Origin: CAWAQA01 sp963784065
GTDB taxonomy: Bacteria; Acidobacteriota; Vicinamibacteria; Vicinamibacterales; UBA2999
Assembly: GCA_963784065.1 (NCBI GenBank)
Contig: CAWAQA010000005.1
Span: forward strand, 558,001 to 622,000
Length of the DNA: 64,000 bases
Direction of reading: 5' to 3'
In this document: positions 39,442 through 49,142 of the stretch, piece after piece
Layout: the number at the start of each line of letters is the position of its first letter
How positions within the stretch are numbered: position 1 is the stretch's first letter
Notes under the pieces: generated by a model
Seen by the model: only the letters and a program-made list of their open reading frames with translations
The model's database searches: none
What the model was told of the DNA's origin: nothing
Translations under genes and position numbers: made by a program

Positions 39442-42018
39442 GTGCTTGCATTGGATGCCGGTGTGAGCCGTCCCGAAGCAGTCCAGGCGCGAACGCCATC
39501 GTTCCCTGTCAGCGGGTTCGTCCGCGTGCGCGGCGCGCGCGAGCACAATCTCAAGGACATCGACGTCGACATCCCGCGCGACGCCCTCGTCGTCTTCACG
39601 GGCGTGTCCGGCTCCGGAAAGTCGTCGCTGGCCTTCGGCACCCTCTACGCGGAAGCGCAGCGGCGCTATCTCGAATCGGTGTCGCCGTATGCCCGGCGCC
39701 TCTTTCATCAGATGAGTGTGCCCGACGTCGACGAGATCGACGGCCTGCCGCCCGCCGTGGCGCTGCAGCAGCAGCGCGGGTCGCCGACCACGCGGTCGTC
39801 GGTCGGCAGCGTGACGACGCTGTCGAACCTGCTGCGGATGCTGTACTCGCGTGCCGGCGACTATCCGCCCGGCCAGCCGCTGCTCTACGCCGAGTCGTTC
39901 TCGCCGAACACACCGGAGGGCGCGTGTCCCGAATGTCACGGGCTCGGGCGCATCTACGACGCGACCGAACAATCGATGGTGCCGGACGACTCGCTGAGCA
40001 TTCGTGATCGCGCGATCGCGGCGTGGCCGCCCGCCTGGCACGGACAGAACCTGCGCGACATCGTGGTCACGCTTGGATACGACATCGACCGTCCCTGGCG
40101 TCAGCTGTCCAGGAAGGATCGCGACTGGCTGCTCTTCACCGACGAGCAGCCGGTCGTTCCGGTCTACGCCGGATACGAGGCCGCCGACGTTCGACGCGCG
40201 CTGAAGCGCAAAGAGGAGCCGAGCTACATGGGCACCTTCAGCGGCGCCCGCCGGTACGTGCTCCACACCTTCGCGAACACGCAGAGCCCGTTGATGAAGA
40301 AACGGGTCGCTCGCTACCTGGTGAGCACCGAATGCCCGGTGTGCAAGGGCAAGCGGCTTCGCCGCGAGGCGCTGTCGGTGACGTTCCAGGGCCTGGACAT
40401 CGCGGAGATGTCGCGGCTGCCGCTCAAGCAACTGGCCACCATCTTCCGACCGTATGCGAAGGGCGCCGCTCGCGGCCGGGAGGCTTTTGCAAAGGAGCAT
40501 CCCGAGAAGGCGCTGGTCACCCAGCGCATTGCCCAGGATCTCGAGGCGCGCCTTGCAGTGCTGCTGGATCTCGGCCTCGGCTACCTGGCGCTGGAGCGCA
40601 GCACGCCTACGCTCTCACCCGGCGAGCTCCAGCGCCTGCGGCTGGCGACGCAGGTGCGCTCCAACCTCTTTGGCGTGGTCTACGTGCTCGACGAGCCGTC
40701 TGCCGGTCTCCATCCCGCGGACACCGAAGCGCTCCTGCGCGCGCTCGACACGCTCAAGGCGTCCGGCAATTCGCTCTTCGTCGTCGAACACGATCTCGAC
40801 GTCATCCGGCACGCCGACTGGATTGTCGATGTGGGACCGGCTGCCGGTGAACACGGCGGCCTCGTGTTGTACAGCGGCGTGCCCGAAGGACTGGCGCAGG
40901 TCCAGCCGTCACGGACGCGCCAGTATCTGTTCGGTCAGCACGAGCGTTCACGCCGCGCGCCGCGCGAGCCGAAGGGCTGGCTGCGCCTCGCCGGGATCAC
41001 GCGGAACAATCTGAAGAACCTCGACGTCGCGTTCCCGCTCGGGGTGCTCACGACGGTCACGGGTGTTTCCGGCTCGGGCAAGTCGAGCCTGGTCAGCCAG
41101 GCGCTCGTGGAGCTCGTTGCCGGGCACCTTGGACACGACATCGCGTCTGACGAGGAAGGCGAGGAGCTGGAGCGGTCCGCCCCTGCCGCCACTGGTGGCC
41201 GGATCACCGGCGGCATGGAACACGTGAAGCGCCTGGTGCGGGTCGACCAGAAACCGATCGGGCGAACGCCGCGCTCCAATCTGGCGACCTACACGGGGCT
41301 GTTCGATCACGTGCGCAAACTCTTCGCCGCGACGAAGGCGGCGCGCACCCGGAAGTACGACGCCGGGCGATTTTCCTTCAACGTTCCGAAGGGACGCTGC
41401 GACACGTGCGAGGGAGAGGGGTTCGTCATGGTCGAACTGCTCTTCCTGCCGAGCGTGTATGCGCCTTGTCCGGCGTGTCACGGGGCCCGGTACAACGCCA
41501 AGACCCTGGAGATCACGTACCGCGGCAAGAACATCGCCGACGTGCTGCGCATGACGGTGGATGCTGCGTGGGAGTTCTTTGCCGACGAGCCGCACGTGCG
41601 GCGGGCGCTCGACGTCCTGCGCCAGGTCGGCGTCGGCTACCTGCGGCTCGGCCAGCCGGCCACCGAGCTCTCGGGCGGCGAGGCGCAGCGGATCAAGCTG
41701 GCGACCGAACTGCAGCGGACGCAGCGCGGTGAAACGCTCTACGTCCTCGACGAGCCCACCACCGGCCTGCATGCCGCGGACGTCGAGCGGCTGATGACGC
41801 AGCTCGACGGGCTCGTCACTGCCGGCAACACCGTCATCGTCGTGGAGCACGAGATGCGCGTGGTCGGGGGAAGTGACTGGGTCATCGACATCGGCCCTGG
41901 CGCGGGCGACGAAGGCGGCCGCGTCGTGGCCTCAGGCCCCCCCGCCGATATCGCCGCCAACGCCCGGAGCCGCACCGCACCCTACCTGTCGCTGTGGCTT
42001 GCCGGCGAGGCGGCGTGA
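39442..42018 (+). CDS. uvrA: UvrA-like excision-repair ATPase, class II (short) form
   Basis: An intact 858-residue ABC-type ATPase. Two Walker A motifs (FTGVSGSGKSSLAFG near residue 55, VTGVSGSGKSSLVSQ near 550) and two signature/Walker B pairs (LSPGELQRLRLA with YVLDEPSAGLHPAD; LSGGEAQRIKLA with YVLDEPTTGLHAAD) are clear. Zinc modules appear as CPECHG, CPVCKG, CDTCEG and CPACHG. At 858 residues it is shorter than canonical UvrA (about 940), matching class II UvrA proteins linked to drug tolerance as well as repair. UvrB and UvrC are not nearby. The first about 25 residues before FVRVRGAREHNLKDIDVD may not be translated; a GTG at 39463 is another candidate start. Confidence 0.92.
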   Translation: MLALDAGVSRPEAVQARTPSFPVSGFVRVRGAREHNLKDIDVDIPRDALVVFTGVSGSGKSSLAFGTLYAEAQRRYLESVSPYARRLFHQMSVPDVDEIDGLPPAVALQQQRGSPTTRSSVGSVTTLSNLLRMLYSRAGDYPPGQPLLYAESFSPNTPEGACPECHGLGRIYDATEQSMVPDDSLSIRDRAIAAWPPAWHGQNLRDIVVTLGYDIDRPWRQLSRKDRDWLLFTDEQPVVPVYAGYEAADVRRALKRKEEPSYMGTFSGARRYVLHTFANTQSPLMKKRVARYLVSTECPVCKGKRLRREALSVTFQGLDIAEMSRLPLKQLATIFRPYAKGAARGREAFAKEHPEKALVTQRIAQDLEARLAVLLDLGLGYLALERSTPTLSPGELQRLRLATQVRSNLFGVVYVLDEPSAGLHPADTEALLRALDTLKASGNSLFVVEHDLDVIRHADWIVDVGPAAGEHGGLVLYSGVPEGLAQVQPSRTRQYLFGQHERSRRAPREPKGWLRLAGITRNNLKNLDVAFPLGVLTTVTGVSGSGKSSLVSQALVELVAGHLGHDIASDEEGEELERSAPAATGGRITGGMEHVKRLVRVDQKPIGRTPRSNLATYTGLFDHVRKLFAATKAARTRKYDAGRFSFNVPKGRCDTCEGEGFVMVELLFLPSVYAPCPACHGARYNAKTLEITYRGKNIADVLRMTVDAAWEFFADEPHVRRALDVLRQVGVGYLRLGQPATELSGGEAQRIKLATELQRTQRGETLYVLDEPTTGLHAADVERLMTQLDGLVTAGNTVIVVEHEMRVVGGSDWVIDIGPGAGDEGGRVVASGPPADIAANARSRTAPYLSLWLAGEAA

Positions 42019-42031
42019 ATCTGAGCCGCCG

Positions 42032-42274
42032 TTATTTTGTTCGCGCGGCTGATGTGGGCAGTCGGCGTAAAGCGGAGTACGCATGTGCGCTCTCGTCCAT
42101 GCGCAGGGCCTGCCAGTGGCAGTTGCACAGGCGGCACGCGTAATAGCGGGTCATCGACGTGAGGAGGGTCTGCATCCCGGACGGCGCCGCACAGCGCGGG
42201 CACGTGTCGGGCAAGCCTGGGGAGAGTGGAGCGGGCGAGGGGTCCGGTCCATGCCCCGTCCACATCAGGGGCAT
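42032..42274 (-). CDS. Small zinc-ribbon protein
   Basis: An 80-residue protein with two Cys pairs spaced as in zinc ribbons: CPRCAAPSG near residue 25 and CRLCNCHW near 48. The intervening MQTLLTSMTRYYA suits a short beta-hairpin. Such proteins often bind nucleic acid or serve as small regulators; no family is recognised. It is transcribed towards uvrA and starts inside the 3' end of the next upstream minus-strand gene (10-base overlap). Confidence 0.55.
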   Translation of the reverse strand: MPLMWTGHGPDPSPAPLSPGLPDTCPRCAAPSGMQTLLTSMTRYYACRLCNCHWQALRMDESAHAYSALRRLPTSAARTK

Positions 42275-42615
42275 CTGGCCGCACCATTCAGGGAGACGTC
42301 TTCGGCACCTGTCTGCTCGAGAATCCGCTTGCCCTTGCTCGCCCAGTGGTGGTCATCCGCCCGCACTGACAGAAGAATGCCGCCCGTCCTCATTCGACGT
42401 TCGTACCGGCTTCCCTGATGCTCGGTAATGCCCAATCCAATGAGCGCGCCGCTCGAACCGATGATGACTCCCGGATCGGCGAGCGTCGCCACCGGGGGAA
42501 ACAGCACCGATACGTCGGTGCTCCGAAACCCACTGGTCTTCAACGTATCGACGGCCGCGTCTGCGCTGACGTGCGTTGAGTAGATTCCAAATACTGCGCT
42601 GTTCTCGCCCGACAT
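42265..42615 (-). CDS. YflT-like stress protein, shortened form
   Basis: The start MSGENSAVFGIYSTHVSADA, with DTLKTSGFRSTDVSVLFPP, and the end RYERRMRTGGILLSVRADDH and GKRILEQTGAEDV match a family of small stress-type proteins. Those usually have a long Gly-rich, membrane-like hairpin between the two halves. Here the hairpin is cut to about 15 residues (GVIIGSSGALIGLGITE), giving 116 residues instead of about 170-180. The Gly-Ile-Thr-Glu turn is kept, so the cut looks clean rather than a frameshift. Function is unknown. The 250 bases upstream hold a perfect palindrome (42776-42791) and nothing else recognised. Confidence 0.6.
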   Translation of the reverse strand: MSGENSAVFGIYSTHVSADAAVDTLKTSGFRSTDVSVLFPPVATLADPGVIIGSSGALIGLGITEHQGSRYERRMRTGGILLSVRADDHHWASKGKRILEQTGAEDVSLNGAARCP

Positions 42616-42775
42616 TTCTTCGCCTCCCGTGATGATGACTTGCGGTGGACGGCAGGATGGCGCCGCCAGGTGGCAGACCGGTCTGGCTGCGTGTCCGCCC
42701 TCACTAGGGTAGGCGTAGCGGCCGGATATCGCTGTTCACAAGCGCACAGGCCGCCTGGGCTGTAGATCGACCTGT

Positions 42776-42791
42776 GCTGTTTCGAAACAGC
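42776..42791. repeat. Perfect 16-base palindrome GCTGTTTCGAAACAGC
   Basis: Lies in the gap between the DUF5916 gene's 3' end (42873) and the small stress-type gene's start (42615). It is AT-richer than its surroundings and has no loop, so it looks more like a dimeric protein-binding site than a terminator. It may be an operator for the gene starting at 42615, 160 bases away. Confidence 0.45.
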
Positions 42792-42872
42792 TCCCTGCTG
42801 AGCTCCGTCCGGAGTCGTCGATTGAAGGTTCCCGTCGGCGTGCCCGGTGAGCGACGCGGTTGCCGGCGGTCC

Positions 42873-45127
42873 TCAGTAATCGAACAGCCGCGTGTACTTG
42901 ACGATGAACGAGCGTCCGAGGAGCTCGTCAACCGTGAAACTGGATGTGTCCCGGCGGTCGTTGTAGACGATGAACAGGCCGGTGCCGCTGCGGTTCAGGA
43001 GGGCCAGCCGGATATTCGACGAGATCGAGGACGACTGCCGGTTGTACTGAATCAGCCCCTGCAGGTTCGCCAGGCTCGTGAACGAATAGCTGACTTTGAT
43101 CGGCACCAGATCGTTTCTGAACTTTCCGCCCGGCAGCGTGACGTCGTCGCGAGTCCACCCGATCTCGGAGAGCAACCGCGCGCCCGCGCGCAGGCCGAGC
43201 GTGACCTCCCACGCGAAATAATCGCCGTCGTAGAACTGTCCGACGCGCTGGCGCAGCGAGACATTGAGCGGCGCGCTGAGATCCGTGTTGCCCTCGAACG
43301 TCCCGGTCACCCAGGAGTATTCGCCGGCGGGAATCACGACTCGCCGTCCGGTGACGTCCTGATACACGGTAAACGCCTGTGGCGGCCGGTCCTGCTGTGT
43401 GTCGATGATGTAGCCGAAGCGCGCGCCGCGCCGTTCCTGGATCTCGAAGAAGTGGAAGTGGCCGCGCGAGCTTTCCAGCTCGTTGTCGAGGTTCGTGTAT
43501 GCCGCGTAGTTGACGTGCGGCGAGAAGCGGCGGATCCACGGCCAACGCTTTGGCTGGTACGAGAGGTTGTACCGGGTCTCGATCTGCCGGAAGCCGCGGC
43601 GCGGCAGGAAGCCGACTTCGGGGTTGAACCTCTCGCCGACCTGCGCGTAACCGGCGCCTCCGCTCCACCAGGTGTTCGCATACTGGTAGTAGGCGCGGCC
43701 CGCGTAGTCGGAGCCCCCTTTGCTTCGCGGTGAATCGGTGCGGGCGAGAAACCCGAACAGCTTGCCGTTGGTCGTCGCCTGCCAGGCGACGTCGAGCCCG
43801 TACGCACGGTTGTAGTCGTCGGCCGGCGGCGAGACGCCCGACGCCCTGGCGGTTCACGAACATGGCGCCGAAATTGGAGCGGCCGACCTCGCGCTGGATC
43901 CGCATGACCGAGAAGTTATTGCCCGGCGCGATCGTGTCTCCCGTCCGGTCGTTGACCGCGTCACGCGTCTGCATGTTGAGCAGGCCGACGTTGTTGCCGC
44001 CCAGCTTTCCGCTCAGGCGTCCTCCGGCCACGATGTCGATCGGCAAGCCGCTCGGCGGAGAGACCAATCCGGCGGGAGAAGAACAGGTCGATGTTCTGAG
44101 GCTGCCCGAGCTGAAACATCTGGGCGTTCTCGAGGAAGAACGGCCGCTTCTCGGGGAAGAACAGCGGGAACCGCGTCAGGTTCACCTGCTGCTCGTCCGC
44201 CTCCACTTGCGCGAAGTCGGTGTTGACCGTCACATCGAGAGTCAGGTCGGCACGCACGCCCCATTTCACGTCGAGCCCGACGTCACCCGTGCGATCGACC
44301 GTATCGGTTCGCAGCGCCTTGTCGTCGTTGACCGCGCCGACGACGTACGGCACGAGCTTCACCTCGCGCCGGGCGGGCAGGTTCAGGCCGCCCAGCTTGC
44401 CGGCCACCGATACGCGATGCAGGTTGTAGCCGCGAGGAACCGGCGACAGGAAGACCTGTTCGTTCTTCCGCCGGATGTTGCGCATCACGTTGACGCCCCA
44501 GACGCGCTCGTCGCCCGGGTTGTAGCGGAGCGTCTTCAGGGGAATCGCGAACTCCGCTTCCCACCCGCGCTCGCTCATGCCGGCGCGGACGATCCAATCG
44601 GCGTCCCAGTTCGCGTTGAACCCGGCGACCTGTCCGCTCTGCGAACCGCCGCCGCCCGGGCGGCCGCCGCCCGAGCCGCCAGACTGGCCCTCCCCCATCA
44701 CCTGTCCGTCGTACTCGATGCCGAACGGATTGGTGCCGAAGACGAACGCGTTCTGCCCGTCGTTGAACGTGTCGAGGAGGATCTGGATCGAGTCGGTGTC
44801 GTTGAGGTTGGCGTCGCGGCGGCTCTGGCTGACGACGATCTTGTCAGGCTCCGTGTCGTAGCTCACGACGGCCACGTACAAGTTCTGCGCATCGAGCAGA
44901 AACCTGACTTCGGTCCGCTCCGTCGCCGGACGTCCTTCGTCGGGTTCCTGCTGCGTGAATGTCGTGTAGGGCAGCGCCATGGACCAGGCGCCTTCCTCGA
45001 CGCGTCCGTCGATCACCGGGGCAACACCTTCGCCCAGGCGGCCGACGGCGAGCTGCGGCACGTCCTGCGCCGCCGCTATCGATCCAGTGATCAGGATTGC
45101 CACGCCGAACGGGAACCCGGTCCGCAT
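42873..45127 (-). CDS. DUF5916 / carbohydrate-binding family 9-like outer-membrane protein
   Basis: About 750 residues. ATG 45127 begins a signal peptide (MRTGFPFGVAILITGSIAAA). A CBM9-like domain follows (VAPVIDGRVEEGAWSMALPY, TEVRFLLDAQNLYVAVVSYD), then a Gly-rich linker (GGSGGGRPGGGGSQSGQ) and the DUF5916 region with FFPEKRPFFLENAQMFQ, ending in strands such as SIGIQY-type and FIVYNDRRDTSSFTVDELLG. The C terminus LFDY has the aromatic end expected for an outer-membrane barrel. Frameshifts lie near 44068, 43842 and 43365-43380. Relatives occur with secreted peptidases or glycosidases; ligand unknown. Confidence 0.78.
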
Positions 45128-45223
45128 GTGTGCAGGCCGATCCTACTCAAAAAGAGTTTAGAATCACGTGGTTTCGTATCGCACGGCGCCGTTCCCGGTG
45201 GCTGCCCTCGTGAGGAGGCTCGT

Positions 45224-46153
45224 ATGGACGCGGGCGTTCGAGTTGGTCGAGTTGGTCTCATCTTCGTGCTGGTGTCGATTGGCGTGGGCGGCCGCGGCTT
45301 CGCGCAGACCGATCTCGCGGGCCAGTGGCGCCCGCTGCTGCACGAGGACATCGGCCACCGCCTGGACGAGGCGTCGGCGGCGCCGGGGATCAGCGGCGCG
45401 GGCGGGCCGTGGGTCGGCGACTACACAGGCCTGCCCATCAACGACGCCGCACGCTACAAGGCGGAGAGCTGGGACGCCCGCATCAACAACGCGAAGGAGC
45501 ACCAGACGGTCCTGCAGCCCGGCGCCTACTGGATCCTTTCTCCAGGCGCGCTGCGTGTGTCGAACATCATCGACAACGTCACCGAGAACGTGGTTGCACT
45601 GAATATCTACAGGGCGGGCCTGGCCGGCAGCACGACCCGCGTCATCTGGATGGATGGGCGCCCACCGCTGCCCGCCTACGCGCCGCACACGTGGCAGGGG
45701 TTCTCGACCGGCGCGTGGGCAGGCAACACGCTCACGGTGAGGACCACGCATCTGAAGGCGGGCTTCATCAGGCGCAACGGCGTACCGGCAAGCGATCAGG
45801 CGACGCTGACCGAATACTTCGTCCGCCACGGTCCGTATCTGACGCTCACCCGGATCGTGGACGATCCGATCTACCTCGTCGAACCGTTCATCTCGACGGT
45901 GAGCTGGGTGCAGGATCCGCAGATGCGGCTCGCGGCGGCCCCGTCCGGTGTCATTGCCGACGAGATTCCCGGGCAGCACAGGGCATTCGTGCCGCACTAT
46001 CTGCCGGGCGCCAATCCCGCGCTGACGGAGTATGCGGCCAAGGTCGGCCTGCCGCCCGAGGTCACGCGAGGCGGGGCCGAGACGATGTATCCGGAGTACC
46101 AGCAGACGCTCAAGGTGCTGATGTCCCGGCGGGCGAAAACGAGCACGCAGTAA
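45224..46153 (+). CDS. Secreted protein of an Acidobacteriota-rich uncharacterised family
   Basis: Intact, 309 residues, with a signal peptide after ATG 45224 (VGRVGLIFVLVSIGVGGRGF). Characteristic segments are DLAGQWRPLLHEDIGHRLDE, HTWQGFSTGAWAGNTLTVRT, HLKAGFIRRNGVPASDQATL and TEYFVRHGPYLTLTRIVDDP, with YLVEPFISTVSWVQ following. Similar proteins are frequent in acidobacterial genomes beside TonB-dependent or oxidoreductase genes, but no reaction is known. It is divergent from the DUF5916 gene (97 bases) and 13 bases upstream of the sulfite-oxidase-like gene, so the latter two are probably cotranscribed. Confidence 0.7.
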   Translation: MDAGVRVGRVGLIFVLVSIGVGGRGFAQTDLAGQWRPLLHEDIGHRLDEASAAPGISGAGGPWVGDYTGLPINDAARYKAESWDARINNAKEHQTVLQPGAYWILSPGALRVSNIIDNVTENVVALNIYRAGLAGSTTRVIWMDGRPPLPAYAPHTWQGFSTGAWAGNTLTVRTTHLKAGFIRRNGVPASDQATLTEYFVRHGPYLTLTRIVDDPIYLVEPFISTVSWVQDPQMRLAAAPSGVIADEIPGQHRAFVPHYLPGANPALTEYAAKVGLPPEVTRGGAETMYPEYQQTLKVLMSRRAKTSTQ

Positions 46154-46166
46154 GCGGGCGGGAACC

Positions 46167-47565
46167 ATGGCGCTCTTCGTTGTGCGGCATCAGCACGCAG
46201 CCGAGCGTTGCCCGGCGCAGGACCCTTACGTCGGGGCGATGCTGCTGAACCACCTGAGCCGCCCGAACGTCAGGCAGCACGGCGTCGAGATCCAGGGCGA
46301 AGCCGTCGTCCAGGGAGAGCACACGCTCTACCTGATCGTGGAGGCCAGCGACGAGGGCGGCGTGCGGCGGTTCATGCAGCCGTTCGAGCTCGCGGGCAGC
46401 CTGGACATCTACCCGGCCTCGACGTGCGCCCGCGTCGTCGCCAGCGGCGGCTGCGGAGCGGCGCTGCCGACGAGCGATCGGGTGCCGGCGCTGGATCCCG
46501 AGGAAGCCTGCCAGCAGGCGATCGAGGCGGGTCTCATCGTGCATCGGGCGCACCCGCTCAACTGCGAGACGTCGATTCCGGGGCTGCTCGGCGGCGTCGT
46601 GATGCCGAACGCGCGGTTCTACGTCCGCAATCATTTTCAGATTCCCGTCCTCGATGCGTCCACGTTCCGGCTCGCGCGTGACCGGTCTCGTCGAGCGGCC
46701 GTTGAGTCTCGGCTTACGCGACCTGCAGAACATGCGATCGCACACGTTGGCGGTGACGCTCGAATGCGCCGGCAATGGGCGCACGCTCTTCAACCCGCCA
46801 ATCGACGGTGAAAAATGGAACCTGGGAGCCGTCAGCACCGCCGAGTGGACCGGCGTGCCGCTGGCGGAGATCCTGGACCGCGCCGGCGTGCGGCGCGGCG
46901 CACACGAAGTCGTGTTCCGTGGCGCCGACGGAGGCGACGTCGCCGGCCGGGCGGAGCCGATCCGATTCGAGCGCAGCCTCCCTCTCGACCAGGCTCGGGA
47001 TCCCGACGTGCTGGTGGCGTACGCGATGAACGGCGAACCGCTCCCGATACAGCACGGTCAGCCGCTGCGCCTCGTGGTGCCAGGCTGGTACGCGGTGGCG
47101 TCGGTGAAGTGGCTCAGCGAGGTAGAGGTGATCGACGGCCCGTTCGACGGGCATTACCAAGCCGACAGGTATTGGTATGAGTGGGACCGCGGCGGACACA
47201 TCGTCCGGGAACCGGTGACGCTCCAGCGCGTGCGGAGCCTGATCACCGAGCCGGCGCCCAACCAGGAGATCCCGTGCGGTGACATGACCATTCGCGGCGT
47301 CGCCTGGTCCGGCGCCGCATTGATCGCGCGCGTGGAAGTGAGCGTGGGCGGCGGCACCTGGCAGGACGCCCGCCTCGTGGGCGAGCGCCGCCGCCACAGC
47401 TGGCAGTGGTGGGAGCTGATCACGCGGGTGCCGGGCGAGCAGACCGTCGTCATCCGCGCCCGCGCCACCGATCTGGCCGACCGCACGCAAGCCGAGCATC
47501 CCGAGTGGAATCGCCTGGGCTACGGCAACAACGGAATCCACGAGGTTGCCGTGAGGGTCGTGTGA
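46167..47565 (+). CDS. Sulfite-oxidase-like molybdenum enzyme with an extra N-terminal domain
   Basis: Residues about 1-95 (MALFVVRHQHAAERCPAQDP, GEAVVQGEHTLYLIVEASDE, RFMQPFELAGSLDIYPASTC) form a small alpha/beta domain I cannot name. The molybdopterin domain follows: NARFYVRNHFQIPVLDAST, SHTLAVTLECAGNGRTLF with the Mo-ligand Cys, and WTGVPLAEILDRAGV. The dimerisation domain ends it (TIRGVAWSGAALIARVEVSV). One indel near 46680 separates two frames; the total is about 465 residues. No signal peptide is present, so the protein is probably cytoplasmic, unlike most exported sulfite oxidases. No b5 or c haem domain is present. Substrate unknown. Confidence 0.78.
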
Positions 47566-47600
47566 TCGCGGGCCGTCCACGGGGAAACGCGTAGGCCGTT

Positions 47601-47876
47601 GACGACGAACCACAGAGACGCAGAGACACAGAGAAGGCCACGGGGAAACGCGTAGGCCGGGTCCTTCTGGACCCGGCGGGATACGCGGACGAGCACGTCG
47701 ATCATTAGGCGGGTCCAAAAGGACCCGCCCTACGGCCTGCTAAAGACGAACCACAGAGACTCAGAGACACAGAGAAGCCACGGGGGACGCGTAGGCCGGG
47801 TCCTTCTGGACCCGGCGGGATACGTGGACGAGCCCGTTGATCATTAGGCGGGTCCAAAAGGACCCGCCCTACGGCC
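47601..47876. repeat. Tandem duplicated repeat element, two copies of about 135 bases
   Basis: Copy 1 (47601-47737) and copy 2 (47742-47876) each contain, in order: a CACAGAGA-type run (GAACCACAGAGAC), a CACGGGG/CGCGTAGGCC flank, a hairpin CCGGGTCC-TTCT-GGACCCGG, a spacer with GATCATTAGG, and a hairpin GGCGGGTCC-AAAA-GGACCCGCC followed by CTACGGCC. The copies differ at only a few bases. They fill the whole gap between the convergent sulfite-oxidase-like and MBL genes and should terminate both. Part of a third copy (GGGGAAACGCGTAGGCC) lies at 47581-47597. Confidence 0.8.
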
Positions 47877-47896
47877 GTTGTCGTAAGGACGCTTCG

Positions 47897-48968
47897 CTAA
47901 CGGGCGGTGTACGTGCGGCTGTGGCCGTTGCGGCCGTTCGTGACCGTGAACCGTCCGTCGGGTTCGACTGATGCCTTGAGCCAGTGCCCCCGGCAATCGG
48001 CCAGTCTCGCCCAGGTTCGCGATCATGTCCTCCGCGGTGTTGTGGCTCGGGTCCTTGTCCACCAGCGACAGGTGTCCTTGCCAGATCCCCTCGATGCCGG
48101 GCAGCCGGGCGATCCGGAGATAGCCATTGCGTTCGTAGGGCGCCGTCCGCGTGCCGGCGGGGTTGATCGACTTGGCCCTGTCGTCCACCTGCCCGAGCCC
48201 CTTCCGCGGCCCGTTGTTCACGATGACGACCTGCGGCGCAATCGCGCCCAGGAACGCCGGCGCGCCCGCGCCGTCGAACGAGCCGTGCCGGCCCGCCTGG
48301 TACATCGTCACCTTGCCCAGCTTGTTCACCGGGCAGGCAAGCTCCATCTCCTTGTCCCAGTCGAGATCGTTGAGGTTGAGGAACTTGAACCTGCCATAGG
48401 TCAGGAGCGTCCCCACCATTCGCGCGTTCTCGAAACCGGCCGACGCCTTACGTTCGGCGTCAGCGCAGAGCGGATTCTGTCCGCCTCCTTCGAGCGGCGT
48501 GGCGAGGAGCTGGGTATCCGACGCGACGACGGTCGCCTGAACGCCTTGAAGAGGAATCCGGTCGCCGGCCTTGACGATGGTCCTCTTGTCGGCGGCGGCG
48601 GTCCTGAAGCTGTCGAACCACTTCTGGTTGACCGGCTCGATCTTGTCTCCGGGACCGTAGAACCGTCCCATCGGGATCATCTTGGAGAGCGCGGCAAGCC
48701 CGCCCACGTGGTCGCCGTGGTAGTGGCTGATCACCATGTGGTCGATGCGTTTGAGGCCGGCCTCCTGCGCGGTGGCAAAGATCCGTTTCGCATCCCGCCC
48801 GTCCGTCTCGTAGCCGGTGTCAACCAGCATCGATTCTCCCGACGGGGAGACGATGAGCGTGGCCGCGCCACCCTCGACGTCGATCCAGTAGATGTCGAGG
48901 GTACGAGACTGCGCCGTGAGGAAACCGGATGAAACGAGGAGCAGTGCCAGCAGCAGGACCGCGCGCAT
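47897..48968 (-). CDS. Secreted metallo-beta-lactamase-fold hydrolase (ComEC-like MBL)
   Basis: About 355 residues with a signal peptide (MRAVLLLALLLVSSGFLTAQ). The MBL metal motif is HMVISHYHGDHVGGLAALSK. It opens with LDIYWIDVEGGAATLIVSPS and SMLVDTGYETDGRDAKRI, as in the metallo-hydrolases related to the ComEC C-terminal domain. An indel near 47993 moves the end to KASVEPDGRFTVTNGRNGHS and TYTAR with a TAG at 47897-47899. Start 48968 is preferred over an in-frame upstream ATG because it opens directly with the signal peptide. It is the last gene of a minus-strand series 54781-47897, separated from its neighbour by a nested hairpin. Confidence 0.8.
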
Positions 48969-49009
48969 GATGGCCTCTTCTCTAATACGGCCGCATTCGA
49001 TGCCACGGG

Positions 49010-49140
49010 CCACAGAGACGCTGTGACACTCGTGACACTAACGCGCTTCTTGTCGAGAAACAAACTTCAGCGCGTTAGTGTCACAGAGGCACAGAGACCT
49101 GACCCGGTTTTCTCTGTGTCCCTGTATCGCTGTGGTTCGT
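49010..49140 (-). repeat. Nested inverted repeat with CACAGAG outer arms and a perfect 15-base inner stem
   Basis: The outer left arm GCCACAGAGACGCTGTG (about 49010-49026) faces TCTCTGTGTCC and CGCTGTGGTTCG (49110-49140). The inner arms GTGACACTAACGCGC (49032-49046) and its exact complement (49070-49084) enclose a 23-base loop. The element begins two bases after the stop of the propeller gene (49143) and ends before the MBL gene's leader. Confidence 0.78.
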
Positions 49141-49142
49141 GT

